Of a stretch of 64,000 nucleotides of DNA, positions 9,339-21,917 are shown piece by piece; the first letter of the stretch is position 1; each line of letters starts with the position of its first letter. Source of the stretch: Strongyloides papillosus (Eukaryota > Nematoda > Chromadorea > Rhabditida > Strongyloididae); NCBI GenBank assembly GCA_005656395.1, contig SRSI01000050.1, positions 3,100,001-3,164,000 on the forward strand, read 5' to 3'. The position numbers were made by a program, and so were the translations under genes. The notes below the pieces were generated by a model that was not told the origin of the DNA, made no database searches, and saw only the letters and a program-made list of their open reading frames with translations.

Positions 9339-12300
9339 ATGAGTGATTATCTGGGTTTGTTAAGAAAGGAACATGTTGAGTTACAGGGAAAATATAATAA
9401 TTTATTAAAAAAGTACAATTCAATTATTGCAACCTCAAAAATTGACAATGACTCTGAGGAAACTTCTTTTTTATATAAACTTGCAAAGAATATCTCTCAA
9501 TTATTTGATAATAATCTATATAGGTATGTGAGTTAATGAGAAAATTTCTTAATCATCTCCTTATCTTTAAATTTCTCTCATTCCAGTGATGTAATTATAA
9601 AAATATCAGATTCAGAGATTAAAGCACACAAAATTGTCATAACATCACACACAAATTACTGGGATTCTGAATTATTAGTATCCAACATCTTGGAACTATC
9701 AGGTAATAATTTTTGAAGATTCCCATTGATCTCAAACTTAGAATTAGGATTATGATTATTATCTTCTAATATATCATAATACACTAACCCCTTAAGAATT
9801 TCCGTTTGATCATCAACAGAACCTCCAAATATCTTTAACATTTGTTTTATGTATAGTTAAAAGAATGATGTCAATATCATTTGGGTTATGAAATGATGGT
9901 GCTTGATAAGAGAATAGTAGCATTACGTATCACCAATATGCAATTTATATTGCATATAATGTTTTACGTCATAATTTCACAGGACAAAATTCTTTTTAAC
10001 ACATTATTAATTGATTAAATATAATTATTACCATACTTTTAGATATCAAATATGAAACTGTATATAATATATTTAAATGGATGTATAAAGATGAATTGGA
10101 TGTCTCATTAACAACAGATGACTACATGAACATTCTATCAGGAGGTAAAAAATTCAAATTAGACTATTTAGTTTACCTATGTGAGTCGGCGTTAATTAAC
10201 AGACTGGAGACGGATAATTGTATCAATATTTATCAATTTTCAGAAAATGAAAATTTAGATAGATTGAGGAAACATTGTATTAATATTGTATCGGAAAGGT
10301 GGGAGGACTTCAAGCCACAACATTTTTCTTCACTCTCCCCAAAATTACTTTATGATATGGTTAAGGGACATTCAAGTTCTGTTTTAGGTAGTATTATAAG
10401 ATTACAAAGAGAAGATGTGTTGTTTTTGTTTTTAATTGAGAATGGTCAACAACTTGAGGTTGTTACTAATGAGTATACTGATAAGAATGAACTACCATTG
10501 GGATTGGCATTGAAATCGAAACAATTTTCTATTGCTAAGACGTTAGTTGATAATAAGGCTGATGTTAATGCTACATATAAAGATGGGAAGTATCTTTTGT
10601 TTGAGGCTATTGAAGATGATAATATTGAGGCTGTTGAATTTCTTGTTTCTAACGGAGTCCATTTAGGTGCCGTCCAACCAGAGACCAATGAAACTTTATT
10701 ACACACCTTTGCCAGTAGTACCTCAATGACTGAGGGTATGTTAACATGGGCCACAAGTCAAATAAACAAAATGGATTTCGTCAACCAACTCGACAACAAA
10801 GGAAGAACACCCCTATTTATAGCTATTGACAAAGAAAATAAACCTATAATAGATTTATTATTAAAAAACGACCAATGTGATGTCAATATCTCCAACATCG
10901 ACAAAGTAACTCCACTAGAAGTCTGCCTCTTCGAAAGGAAAGATCTCGAGATCTGTGAAAAATTGGTAAACAAAGGTGCTAATGTTAACAGTAAAAATGG
11001 TATGGGTCAAAGTTTGTTACACATAGCTGTCATGAATATGAATATTGAAGCAGCTAAATTTATCAAAAATAATCACGGTGATGTTAATATATTAAATAAT
11101 GAGGGGGAGACACCTGCACATATATTGTTGAAGTATAAAAATAACCATGAATTTGAGGAGGTCCTGGAGATGTTGGAGTATTTGATTAGTCCGGATTTGG
11201 ATTTATCTATTCAGGATCAGGATAATTTAGATACTGTTATTCATTTGGCTGTTGATAGAATAGAGATATTGAAGAAGTTTAAGGATTTCAAGTTACCTTT
11301 AAAGGTTATTAATGGTAACAAAGAATCACCTCTGAAAAAAGCATTAATGAATAATTACTTCCAAAGTAGTAAACTTTTGATAGATTTAGGAAGTGATATA
11401 AATGAGAAAAATGAGGATGGAGAATCATTGTTAGTTGAGGCATTAAAATCAAAGAACTGTGATATGGCAAAATTCCTAATTCAAGAAGGTGTCAATTTAG
11501 GTGATAAAAGTGTTGAAGGATTATCGTGTCTTGAGATTGCTGTTGATAACAATTTAGTAGATATCGTTGATACATTATGCCGTTCTGGAGTTAATATCAA
11601 TAGAATGAATGAGAAGACCTCACTCCCTCCATTATGGAGAGCCCTCGACAAGGAGTTATTTGATGTTGCAAAGATATTATTTAATTATGGTTGTGATGTT
11701 GAAGGGTGGTCGGAGAGTGAAGATAAGAGATGTGTCCAGACGTTGCTTCATAAAGCTATCGATCAAAGCAATCAAAAAGGTGCTTGTTTCTTGATTGAGC
11801 ATGGTGCTAATGTTAATGCACTGAAAAAGTACCATTCTAGTAGTGATGATGACAAACAGAATCCTCTTCATATGAGTGTTATATGGGGGTTGACAGATGT
11901 TAGTATGAAACTTATAGCTAATCCTAATATGGAGTACGGTGCACAAGATGGTGATGGAAGGACACCAGCACATTTAGCGATTCAAGAACAAGACATAGAG
12001 ATATTAAAAATCCTCCTCTCAACAGATGATGTATCATTTTTGAATACCCGTGACAAATTAGGGATGACACCACTTGCTTTAGCAATGAAATTAAAGAACG
12101 TCAATGCTGCTAAGGAGATTGTTAATCGCCTACCACATGCTGCAGTCCAAGTCAATGGGAATGGTGAAAATTTATTACATTGTGCTATCAAGAATGACGA
12201 TCTTGAGGGTGTATTTTTTTTGTTGGGTCTGCAGATAGATGTCAATATCTGTACTCAGGATAAGTATAAATTTACTGCCTTACATCTTGTCTCCCAGACG

Positions 12301-13065
12301 GGGAATGAAATGATAATGAGGAATTTGATATTAGCTGGTGCTAGATTGAATACAGTTTCAGAGAAAGGTTTATCATCAATGCATATAGCTGCTTATCATG
12401 GACATTCAACATTACTACAGATATTAATTGAGAATGGTGCCGAGTGTAATATTGTTGACACACTATGTAACTCACCCCTCCATTCAGCTGTCCTTGGGGA
12501 GAGTGATGAATGTTTCAAGAAACTACTTATAGAAGGTAATGCAAATCCCTTTATCCAAAATATCTTTGGACAGAGTTGTCTTCATTTAATGGCTGGTATA
12601 ACACCAAAGACATCAGTTATCATGTATAAAATATTAAAACAAACAGTCCCTGACTACCCATTGGAGATGGTTGATGCAGAAGGTAATACAGTATTCTTGT
12701 TATCGTACATTCATGGTAATGGTGATTTATGTAGACTATTAACAAAATCTAATGTTTGTGTTGCGGTAACAAACAACCAGAATGAATCTATATTTAATAT
12801 TGAGACGCCAACAAAACAACTGTTATATGGATTATTAGATGGTTTACAAAATGAGCCAAAATGGGCTGATGGTGAGATATGCTTGGAGTGTAAGACAAAA
12901 TTTACTCTAACAATGAGGAAACACCATTGTAGGCATTGTGGGAGACTTGTTTGTGCAAAATGTTCTGAAAAAACAATGCCATTAATAAAATATGGTATCC
13001 AGAAACCTGTACGTATCTGTGAGATATGTCATGATGTCTTAACAGTAGGAGTTCCAAAAAACTAA
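9339..13065 (+). CDS. ANKFY1: Rabankyrin-5 (BTB - ankyrin repeats - FYVE)
   Basis: Three exons: 9339-9523, 9587-9702 and 10043-13065; 1107 residues. An N-terminal coiled segment is followed by a BTB/POZ domain starting NNLYSDVIIKISDSEIKAHK, split by both introns, then a BACK-like helical region, about twenty ankyrin repeats, and a C-terminal FYVE zinc finger (from Trp1041: WADGEICLEC, RKHHCRHCGR, RICEIC) with the WxxD, R+HHC+xCG and RVC-like motifs needed to bind PI3P. This order is that of Rabankyrin-5/ANKFY1, a Rab5 effector on early endosomes acting in macropinocytosis and endosome-retromer trafficking. Human ANKFY1 is slightly longer (~1170). Local matches such as QTLLHKAIDQ and the FYVE region are very close. 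A T-rich acceptor-like site (AG at 9328-9329) sits 10 nt before the ATG, consistent with trans-splicing. Intron 2 (340 bp) is much longer than most introns in the window. Confidence 0.95.
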
Positions 13066-13501
13066 TTTATTAATATATATATATTATACAAATAGATATA
13101 TTTAAATGTTTAAAAAAATTTCTTTAGTAAAATAAAATCATACTTATTATTATTTATAAATAAACAAAAAAATTCAGTAAACGTATAATATAAAATGACA
13201 CACACCCTTAGGTTTTATAATTTTTAATAGAGATCTATAATTTGTAAATTATTTTTTTTAAAAGGAAGAAGATTATTAATTTGTATGCTCCTAAAGTCAA
13301 AATGTTATGTTTTTTAAGTTAATATTATAAATTTTGAATTGTAGTTTATAGTAAGGGTGAACTTTGTTGTTTTCTCATTTTTCTTGTAAATGTTAATGGT
13401 AAAGATTTAGGTTCTTCGATTGAAATCTTGAACACTGAATTGATGGTAAAGTTTTTTGTATTCAATAATAGAAAGGAAATAGTTTTGTAGTGGTATAAAA
13501 T
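13066..13501. other. Spacer between convergent ANKFY1 and macoilin
   Basis: About 430 bp of A+T-rich 3' flank for both genes. Nothing else is recognised. Confidence 0.5.
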
Positions 13502-16089
13502 CTAGAATGTCGGTGGATCTGAAAGTTGAGTCCAAGGGTTGTAGAAGTTGTTTGTTGTCTCGTCAGTATCACTTTCCTTTCTTGGTGACGGTAATTCATA
13601 TCCTTTTTGGATGATGTAATCTAAAGTAAAATTTCTTATTATCAGTAGAATAATCAAAAGTTTTACCTTTAAGATATTTAGCTTCCTCTTTAGCATTTAA
13701 AAGAGCTTTAAAAAGCAATTGTTTAAATTTAGTTTCTTCACTCAATGTGTGCTGCATTCTTTCCTTATCACTATTTAATATCTTAATTCTATCTTCATAA
13801 CTCTTCTCAATCAACTCAATTCTATAATCATTCTCAGCCCGAATTTTTTCTAATCTCTTTATTAAAATTTCACAAGAATCATTCTTTGATGCCAAAGTTT
13901 TCAACAATTTCTTATTGTCATTTTCCAATTCCATTAATCGTGGTTTACAAGTCACATTACAATCAACTTGTTTTAATTCCTTCAATTTTTGTTTCTCCGT
14001 CTTCAATTCTTTTTCTAATTCCACTTTTCTACTAGTTAATTCAGAAATCTTTTTCTCGAGATTGGTGATTGTAATTTTATCTTGATCACGGTATTTATTG
14101 ATGTTTGTGTTTTCTGTTTCCAATTGTTCATAGTGTAGTTTGATCTTTGTTAACTCTGCTTTTGAACTTTTTTCAGCGATTTCACACTTTACTAATTGAC
14201 TACGAAGATCCTTCTCAACTGATGATTTCTTTTTTAATTGTAATTTTAAGTTCTCAATCATTTCACTACTAAAAAAATTTTTAAGAATTAAATATTAATA
14301 ATTGTAAAAATACCTTTCTTTAAGTTGTCTAGTTGTTTCTTCTCTCAATTCCATTCTTTCTTCATTTTCCTTATCAGTATAACTGGATGTCTTCGAGTTA
14401 TCTCTTATATTATCATTATAATTATACAAAATATTTTCACCATTATTTAATGCTCCGTTGGATTTTAGTGGAGAATTACTATGTTCACCCTTTCTATTCT
14501 CTGTATCTCGTCCACGTTGGCGTATCTTTTTCTTGTTTTCTTTAAGTGGAATAGATCCACTTGAAGAGGGACTTTCTCTTGAACTATAACAATCTTTATT
14601 ACCATCTCCATTTTCACCGAGTTGAAAGAAGTCATCCTCCTGTGCATTATACTCCTCCTCACTGCACTCCTCTGACGTCAATGAACTGTTATCACTTAAC
14701 ATATCAGAGTCATTATTTTTTATAAACACATTACTTATATATTGGAATGATACCATTGTTAGATAACAAAAAAATTCATATATATTTCTTAATGTTCCAG
14801 ATTTTTTGTTCTTAATCGGTAATTGGTCTTTGACAACCTCGACATTGGAACTCCAACTTGCAGTTGAAATTGAATCAGTATCATCTAACTCCTCTGAGTT
14901 AATGCTCTCCTTGGAGGAGTCCTTCTTATCAATTGTATTAACATTATATTGACTATTTTTATTACTTTTCCCGTTACACTTACTCTGTTTCCTGACACTT
15001 TTACAAGAGTTATTTTTTTGACTAGCTGTGAATTTTTTAATACTTCCTTCATTTGTCACCGTATCCATTATTGCAGAAATAGGAAGATTCTCATAATTTT
15101 TATTATTTTTACTTATCTGATTTTCAACAATATCACCATCATATAAATAGTAATTCTCTTTATCATTATTATAATTGGTAACTGTCTCCAAATTGATTCC
15201 TGTTAATTTATACCTATAATCATAACTATTTTTGGGTGAATTTACTGCATCACACATAATATCATATATCGATGTATTCTTAAGTATAATAGTTTTCCTT
15301 TCACGATCCTCCTTCCATAAATAATAATATTTAAATAATGAAAATATAAAACATAATATTGGATAAGATATACAATGTGCTGCAAAAGGTTTACAAAAAT
15401 CTAAAACTGTAAATGTGAAGTAATCTTTTGTATTAGAGTTACTCAATGCATCATCATTAATATCTCCTATATATTCCATATTTTCAGTGCCCTCGAAATA
15501 TGAGTCTGTCTTTGTGGTGTATATTGTTAATGAATTTGGTGCCAAGAATGATTTTCCACTCCACACATGTGTTTCTAATTTACTCCTACCATATATCTCA
15601 AATAACACAGATAGAGTTATTAATATACCACTCATAAAACTCCAGGAACGATCACCTATAAAAAAAATGGGGGAGTAATAAAAAATTAATAGAAAACTTA
15701 CTAGAATAATAAATATACTGAGTCCATACCCAAGCCGTAGCAACAATCAACATAAATGGCACCGGTACAAATAGACAAAAAATGAGATCTACAGTTGCTA
15801 TATGAATAAGAAAAACAAAAGTTAAGTCGGGATACTTCAAATATTTTGTTAAATTATTATTTAAATTGTTTTTCTCACAACAATTTCTAATGTATAACCA
15901 GAATGGCCATAATAATTCAACACGGAAACCGGTAAGCATGTCAATTGAAAGAAAAAGTATCCATACTAAGAAGAGTTTAATATATTGAAAAAATGACAAA
16001 GAACATGATTCATTTCCTTCAATTTTTGATACTTTTTTTATGCTTCTTTTGGGTTTTGGAATACCTTCACCACGTGTCCTTTTAATCAT
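13502..16089 (-). CDS. maco-1: Macoilin
   Basis: Four exons on the minus strand: 15702-16089, 14314-15655, 13667-14268 and 13502-13620; 816 residues, frame kept at every junction. The N-terminus is basic, followed by hydrophobic membrane segments including FRVELLWPFWLYIRN, then KPFAAHCISYPI (about 218-229), both hallmarks of macoilin. A long, low-complexity acidic/Ser/Asn-rich middle follows, then a coiled coil (about 580-780) and a conserved-looking short tail ending NPWTQLSDPPTF. Macoilin is an ER membrane protein of neurons; in C. elegans MACO-1 tunes neuronal excitability and sensory behaviours. The Asn/Ser-rich linker is longer and more degenerate than in vertebrates, typical of A+T-rich genomes. 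The exon 3 acceptor is a tandem AGTAG that could insert or skip one Ser. It is convergent with ANKFY1. Confidence 0.93.
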
Positions 16090-19000
16090 GATTTTTATTA
16101 TTATTATTTTGTCTAATTTAATAGAATTGTTATGACAATAATATTTTTAATTAGTTCAATAGACAATATGTGAATAAAATCATAAAGAATAGTTATAAAT
16201 ATAAAAATACGTTATAGAAAGTCTAAAGATAAAAAAATAGATAAATTTTATGTTTTTTTATAAATTTTAAAATATAACAAAATTTTTAAAAATAGAAAAT
16301 AATAAATAACATATAAAGCTTTAGTTTTGACCTTCTATAATAAAGTTTTGATATTTTATACAAAATATAATAAATATTAATCAATGTGTCATTTGCCAAT
16401 GACAAATGTTTAAATAACAAAAATATATTTTAAGTTGTCTCATTAAATTATAATTATAAAGTAAATATATAAATTATTAATAGAAGCAAAGATAAATATA
16501 TCTAATTTAGAATAATACAAATAGAAGTCTTTTGGCAAGAAAAGTCCCATGCCTTCATTAGATGGTATAATCGATAAAAATAAGGTTAATGTATATTTGA
16601 TATCATTTATATATCTTTAATAAAATAAGATCTAGTCATAAGTTTTCTCCTCACAATAATACATATGATTTTTGGCAATAAGAATATTTTGTTATTTAAA
16701 AAAAAATTGCTTTTTGTAAACTAATTCTACAAATTTAACATCTCTCATTTGCCTTTCAATTGTCTTTCTTAGCTGAGAATATGTTGTTAGCACTACTACA
16801 TCTAACATTGTGCGGCCACTAACAGCCAAAGAAGACAAAACACTAAGCCACTAGCATCAGAGACGCAATATATATAAATACCCAACAACATGATAAAGCA
16901 ATTATATTCATTAACATATTAATGAGTGAAATTAAAATAAAAAATAATATTTTTTTAAGTAAATTTTAGATAATTATTATTGTTGAAGTAATTAATGTGA
17001 ATGAAGTTATAATTTAATAATAAAAATATTATAGTTATTAGTAAATACTTGTTATTTTATAGATATAAATAGAAACGAAAGAAAATCCATTAATATATAA
17101 TGAGGATTCTTGTTTTTCCCTGCTTTTTTAATAAATTTAATCCAATTAACCCCCTTACTTATTGAGCATCTCTTTTTAAATTATAAAAAGTAACATTAAA
17201 AATATCGTTGTATAGTGTTGATAATCTTGATGATATGCCCAACTTAACATTTAATACATCCTAGGGTATATCTTATCAATGGCATATGTGGTTGTAACGT
17301 ATTAATATATGACGTATAATAGATAAAATTATAAAAAAAGTCAACTACCTAAAGTGATGATGAAATATAGTTAAAAATTATAGGAATTATTTATAAATGT
17401 ACAAAATACAAATAAAATATTTTATATTTTATTTGTATATTTTAATATAACTTTTTTTTTCGTTATAAAATACGAGTAATAATTAACTAATTTTTTCTTC
17501 TACTGACCTATGTTCTTTTCAATATTTTTATTTTTAAGTTTTTTTAAAAATAATATATAATTAAATTGATGAAAAGTCAATCGAGAAGTATATTAGTGGT
17601 ATGTAGCATGCCGACGTCGTATTATATTGGGATAATTTTACTTATACATATAGATACAATCAAAAAACCCTGTTAAAATATATCATTTTTAGCTGTATCA
17701 GTTGTTGATGGATAGAAGTGATGAAAAGACCTAGTGTCCTGCCAATTTCTTTATTTTAAAACCCTCATATGACAAATACCTTTATTTCGAAATTTGGACC
17801 AGAATTAGAAGGCAAAAATATAGAGAAATTAGGGCAGAAATATTTTAAATAACTTCATTAAACGGATGTTAATAAACTATATACCAATCGTGAAATCGTT
17901 TTAGGAAAATAAAAGTCTTCATATATCCTCCTTCTCTCAATTGATATAATTGATAGTGGATAAACGAAATTAAGAAAATAAATATGAAGTTATACGATCA
18001 TAATGAAATGTTCAAGTGAATTAAATTAACAATTAAGAGACGCGTATAACAATATCTTAGTAACTGATAACTTAATTTATATATCACAAAATATCATAAA
18101 ATGTATTTCAAGAATAATATCAAAGTCATTTATTAAATTAATAGAGCTTTTGATTTTTGAGCATTATTAAAAATCACCCCTTACCAAAAATGTGCTAGCA
18201 CACTAAAAATAGAAATATTTTTTATTGGAGTATGCAAAAAATAAAGTCACAACATCTGATTAGATAATGTATAATGCTCACAATATGTTTAACACAATAT
18301 CAATAAACAATAAAATAAACTATTATCAAATAAAAATTCATTAAGTGTATCAACCTTTTATCAGTTTACAACTTTATTTTCCTACCCCTATTATTTTAAG
18401 GAAATTTATGCAATCAAAAATTATATTACTTCTACTCGATAACTTATTATATAATTGTACAAAAGATAAAAAAGTAAATAGTAAAATATTGAAACAAGAT
18501 TATTTTTAGAATACATTTTTATTAAGAGCATCATAAAAACTAAATCAAATTCGAGGATTATATAAAGTTGGTAGGGTAAAAAACTATATTTTAAATGCTG
18601 GATGATTAAATTAATAATTGAACTTTGAGCATGTAATTTGTTTAACTATTAGATTTTGAGAATTCTCCTGTTCCGATGGTTGAAGGGGAGGGGGAATAAA
18701 TAAATATGTTCACTATTTTTTTCATTGTAACAAATTAAATTAAGATTCTTGAAGTATTTGTCTTTTTTTAGCGAGAAATATTTATATTGGAAAGTGATGT
18801 TAATTAATAAAATAACCGTTAACCTTTTGTAAATGGCAACATAAATATATGTATATACTCTTTCTCCTGACATATATTTCAAAATATTATATTTTATCAT
18901 TATAATGATGAAAGAAAGATAAAATAATATTTATATTTAGAAATTATATTTTTATATGTGGATGTTGAATACAAAAAGGGAAGAAGTTAAAAAAAACATG

Positions 19001-21090
19001 AAGTGTATTGCAAAATCGCAGTATAGAAACTTTAAGGTGAAGCCTTAATGCTAATAGAGGAGCATAGAAACAAATTAGAAAAAAAGTTTAACTGCTTTAT
19101 TTTTATTAGAAATAGTTATATCTGGATTATTAAAGTGCCGTTTTATGAAGTAGCAGAAATAAATGAAATTTTTTTGTTGAAATTGTTTATAATATATCAA
19201 TTTCATTTGAAAACTTTATTAATATTAATAAGAATATTAATAGATAAGAAAGGTTTTTAATGTCTAAGTATTAAATAGTAGTAATTTAAATTAATTAAAG
19301 ATGTAAGGTAAACTTGGAAAATATGTTTATGCTAACGTAGAATTTTTTTGTTATCTATACATAAGAAGAAAAGAATCAAAGAGTGAAGTATTTAATTTTA
19401 ATAACTAGAAATAATATTTATTTGACTTTTTTTAATTACTTACTGAATGATATTTATTACAACATCTCAAGAATTTATAAAGATACACAAAACGTGGGAT
19501 TTTAGAATAATAAGTGATTGAACAAAATTAATAAATATATAATATATATCACCTCAGAAATATTTTTTTTATATTGTAAGATATCTGTTAATAATAGGAA
19601 TAACGGTAGTTGGTTAAAGATTGCTCCTCAATACTAGAAAATAATAAAACATTTCATTTAATATTTTTTAAATTCAATGAATAATTAATAATTCATAAGA
19701 CAATAAAATTATTTACAATATTCTGAGAAAAATTTTTTATGCAATAAAATGAAAACATTGTAATGAAATTATGGTTGGTGTCCCGATGGTTGTTGTGGTG
19801 CCGTTGCCTTGGGAACACAAAAAAGGAAAATAATGATTCCTTAGTGTTATCCTATTTTATGTTATCATATATTTATAACTACGAATATAAAGTTTAAGTG
19901 ATATTTATTAATAAATGCCATTTATATTATAATTATTGTTATACTTTTTAGCTAATAGCTTCATGTATTATTTGTTTGAAGATATAATTACATGTATTTT
20001 TACGTAAATAAAAGTTTATATTCTCTTTTTCATCTAATCTCACTGAGTTAATCTTAATTATCTTTTTTTATTCGTAATTTAGATATTAATGTATATGGTT
20101 AATAATTTTGTTTGCTATCTCATTAAGCCTTTCCAAATACGTGGAGAAAGATGTAGATTATGTTTTTTTGCAAAAAACCAAAAAAAGATTTCTCGATAAT
20201 AATGAAGTAATTTTCCTATCTCCATTTTCGTGATACATTAAAATACATTAATTATAAATAAAATTGGAAAATGTTCGTGATGTGTTAGATGAAGTATATT
20301 TATAGATGGTAATGAGCAAAAATTTCTAAAATAACATCTCAATTAGGTAATGCCTGATATATCATCAATGAAAAATAAATTGCATATTAATTCATATATT
20401 TAAAACAAGTTTAATAAATATAATATTAAATTTAATATCATTTTTTAGTTAGTAAAAAAAAGTTTTTATAATTGATAGTATCAAAATATATATACATATA
20501 TTGTATTTAATTTTATAAGAAAAGGTTAATAGAAAAGATAAAGTTATACTTTTATATTATATATACTTCAATTAACACATCGTTTTTCGTTTTTATCATA
20601 CTGTTAAATGAAACACAATTCATAATCATAGGGGAATTTATAAACTAAAGCCATAATTCCATATTTCATTTTATATATATAAATTTTGTTATAGAAAACG
20701 TAGAAAATATGTAATGTTTACAAGATTTTTATAAATATTAATGTTTATAGATATAAAATGTTATATTTTTAAGAAAAATCTTTGTTAAAAAAATTACATA
20801 AAAAATGATTAATGGTGTTAATAATAAATCATTAATTATTATAAACCATAAAAAATCAGTTAGAAGAATAGTTATAAGAAAGTTAAGATTACACATGTCA
20901 ATTTATAATTTTGTTTAATATTTATAAAAATATTTATATATATGGTGTTATAAAATGTAATTACAATAATCACCTGTTAATATATTCATAATTAAAAATA
21001 TAATATTTATGTTTTTCCAAGTATATAATTATAATATCAGGTCGAACTTAGATAGACCAAAAATTTAGTTAATTGAGAAAGTGTTTTTAG
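16090..21090. other. 5-kb gene-poor region
   Basis: Very A+T-rich with no supported protein gene. Frames at 18649-18900 and 19048-19260 are Ile/Lys/Tyr-rich low-complexity and are rejected. Two spots stand out by base composition: 16780-16880, GC-elevated and ending at TATATAAATA (16871-16880), and a GC-rich hairpin-like element at 19778-19818. No tRNA-like cloverleaf or B-box was seen. Confidence 0.45.
19778..19818. other. GC-rich hairpin-like element
   Basis: About 40 bp of over 55% GC inside very A+T-rich DNA. GTGTCCC (19778-19784) can pair with GGGAACAC (19811-19818, one bulged base), followed inward by GTTG/TGCC-rich arms. It may be a structured non-coding RNA or regulatory hairpin. There is no family match I can name. 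Confidence 0.25.
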
Positions 21091-21112
21091 TCTAATTATT
21101 ATTACTTTAATT

Positions 21113-21468
21113 ATGGATAATAATCCTGGGGACCAAGACCCGTTGACATTTCAACTAACTCACCGAAATGGAATATTATTTTGTGCAGAAACCTTACAAC
21201 CAGTATTTTGTAAACCAAAATTAATCCCACTAAAAAGTGTTACTCTTGAAAAGTTAGAAAAAATGCAACAAGAAGCATTAGATAAACTTGAGGAATTGGA
21301 GAAAAATGAAGAAGATATTAATGTATGTATAAAACAATATGTGTCTCATAAAAAAATTAGACTTAAAATAGTTTTTATATTTTCTTTTATTATCTTGTCT
21401 TTGCTATACATTTTTTTAATTAAGTATAGTATTATTATTTTAGTTTTTTATAGGCTACACTTTGGTAA
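21113..21468 (+). CDS. BBIP1: BBSome-interacting protein 1
   Basis: Small two-exon gene, 21113-21322 and 21454-21468, giving 74 residues. The core FCKPKLIPLKSVTLEKLEKM matches the diagnostic segment of BBIP1/BBIP10 (BBS18), including CKPKL-PLKS and TLEKLEKM, followed by a short charged helix. BBIP1 is a subunit of the BBSome, which sorts membrane proteins in cilia; in nematodes cilia exist only on sensory neurons. The intron begins with GTATGT after Asn70 and ends TTATAG, leaving a tiny last exon coding ATLW. Without splicing the frame would run to 21472 and add a hydrophobic 49-residue tail, which is not family-like, so I prefer the spliced form. A T-rich acceptor (AG at 21089-21090) lies 22 nt before the ATG. 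It is convergent with the thioredoxin-fold gene. Confidence 0.8.
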
Positions 21469-21917
21469 TTAAAATTCTAAGTTCCATTAATTACAGTTAT
21501 TTGTTAGATACAATTATTTATTTGGATATTCTAGTAATTCTTTTCTTAAAACTAATTAAAAAAAATATAATATAGATTTATAAAAACATAAAAAACTAAA
21601 AAATATTTAGAATTATATTTAATATTAAGTTAAACCATAATAATAGTAGTTATAAAAAAATAATACAAAATACTTTTCTAAACAAAACTATTTTAGGAAG
21701 GAGACAATTTAAAGGCAAATTCAGGCAAGCACAATAATGAAATTGAAGGGATGAAAAGTTATTCTAAAAAAACAGATGTTTGGAGTGCAGACGATTAAAT
21801 GTACCTTATATTTATTATTATAATAAACTGTTATAAATTTTTTTAAAATGTTTTTTTTTTCTAATTTATACTACCATAAACTAAATGAAAGATAATTAAA
21901 TTCTACTTCGAGAAATG
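21469..21917. other. Spacer between convergent genes
   Basis: About 450 bp of A+T-rich 3' flanks. No feature is seen. Confidence 0.5.

Noticed and set aside
18649..19260. Two frames (83 and 70 codons) in the gene desert
   Set aside because: Ile/Lys/Tyr-rich with no splice context or homology.
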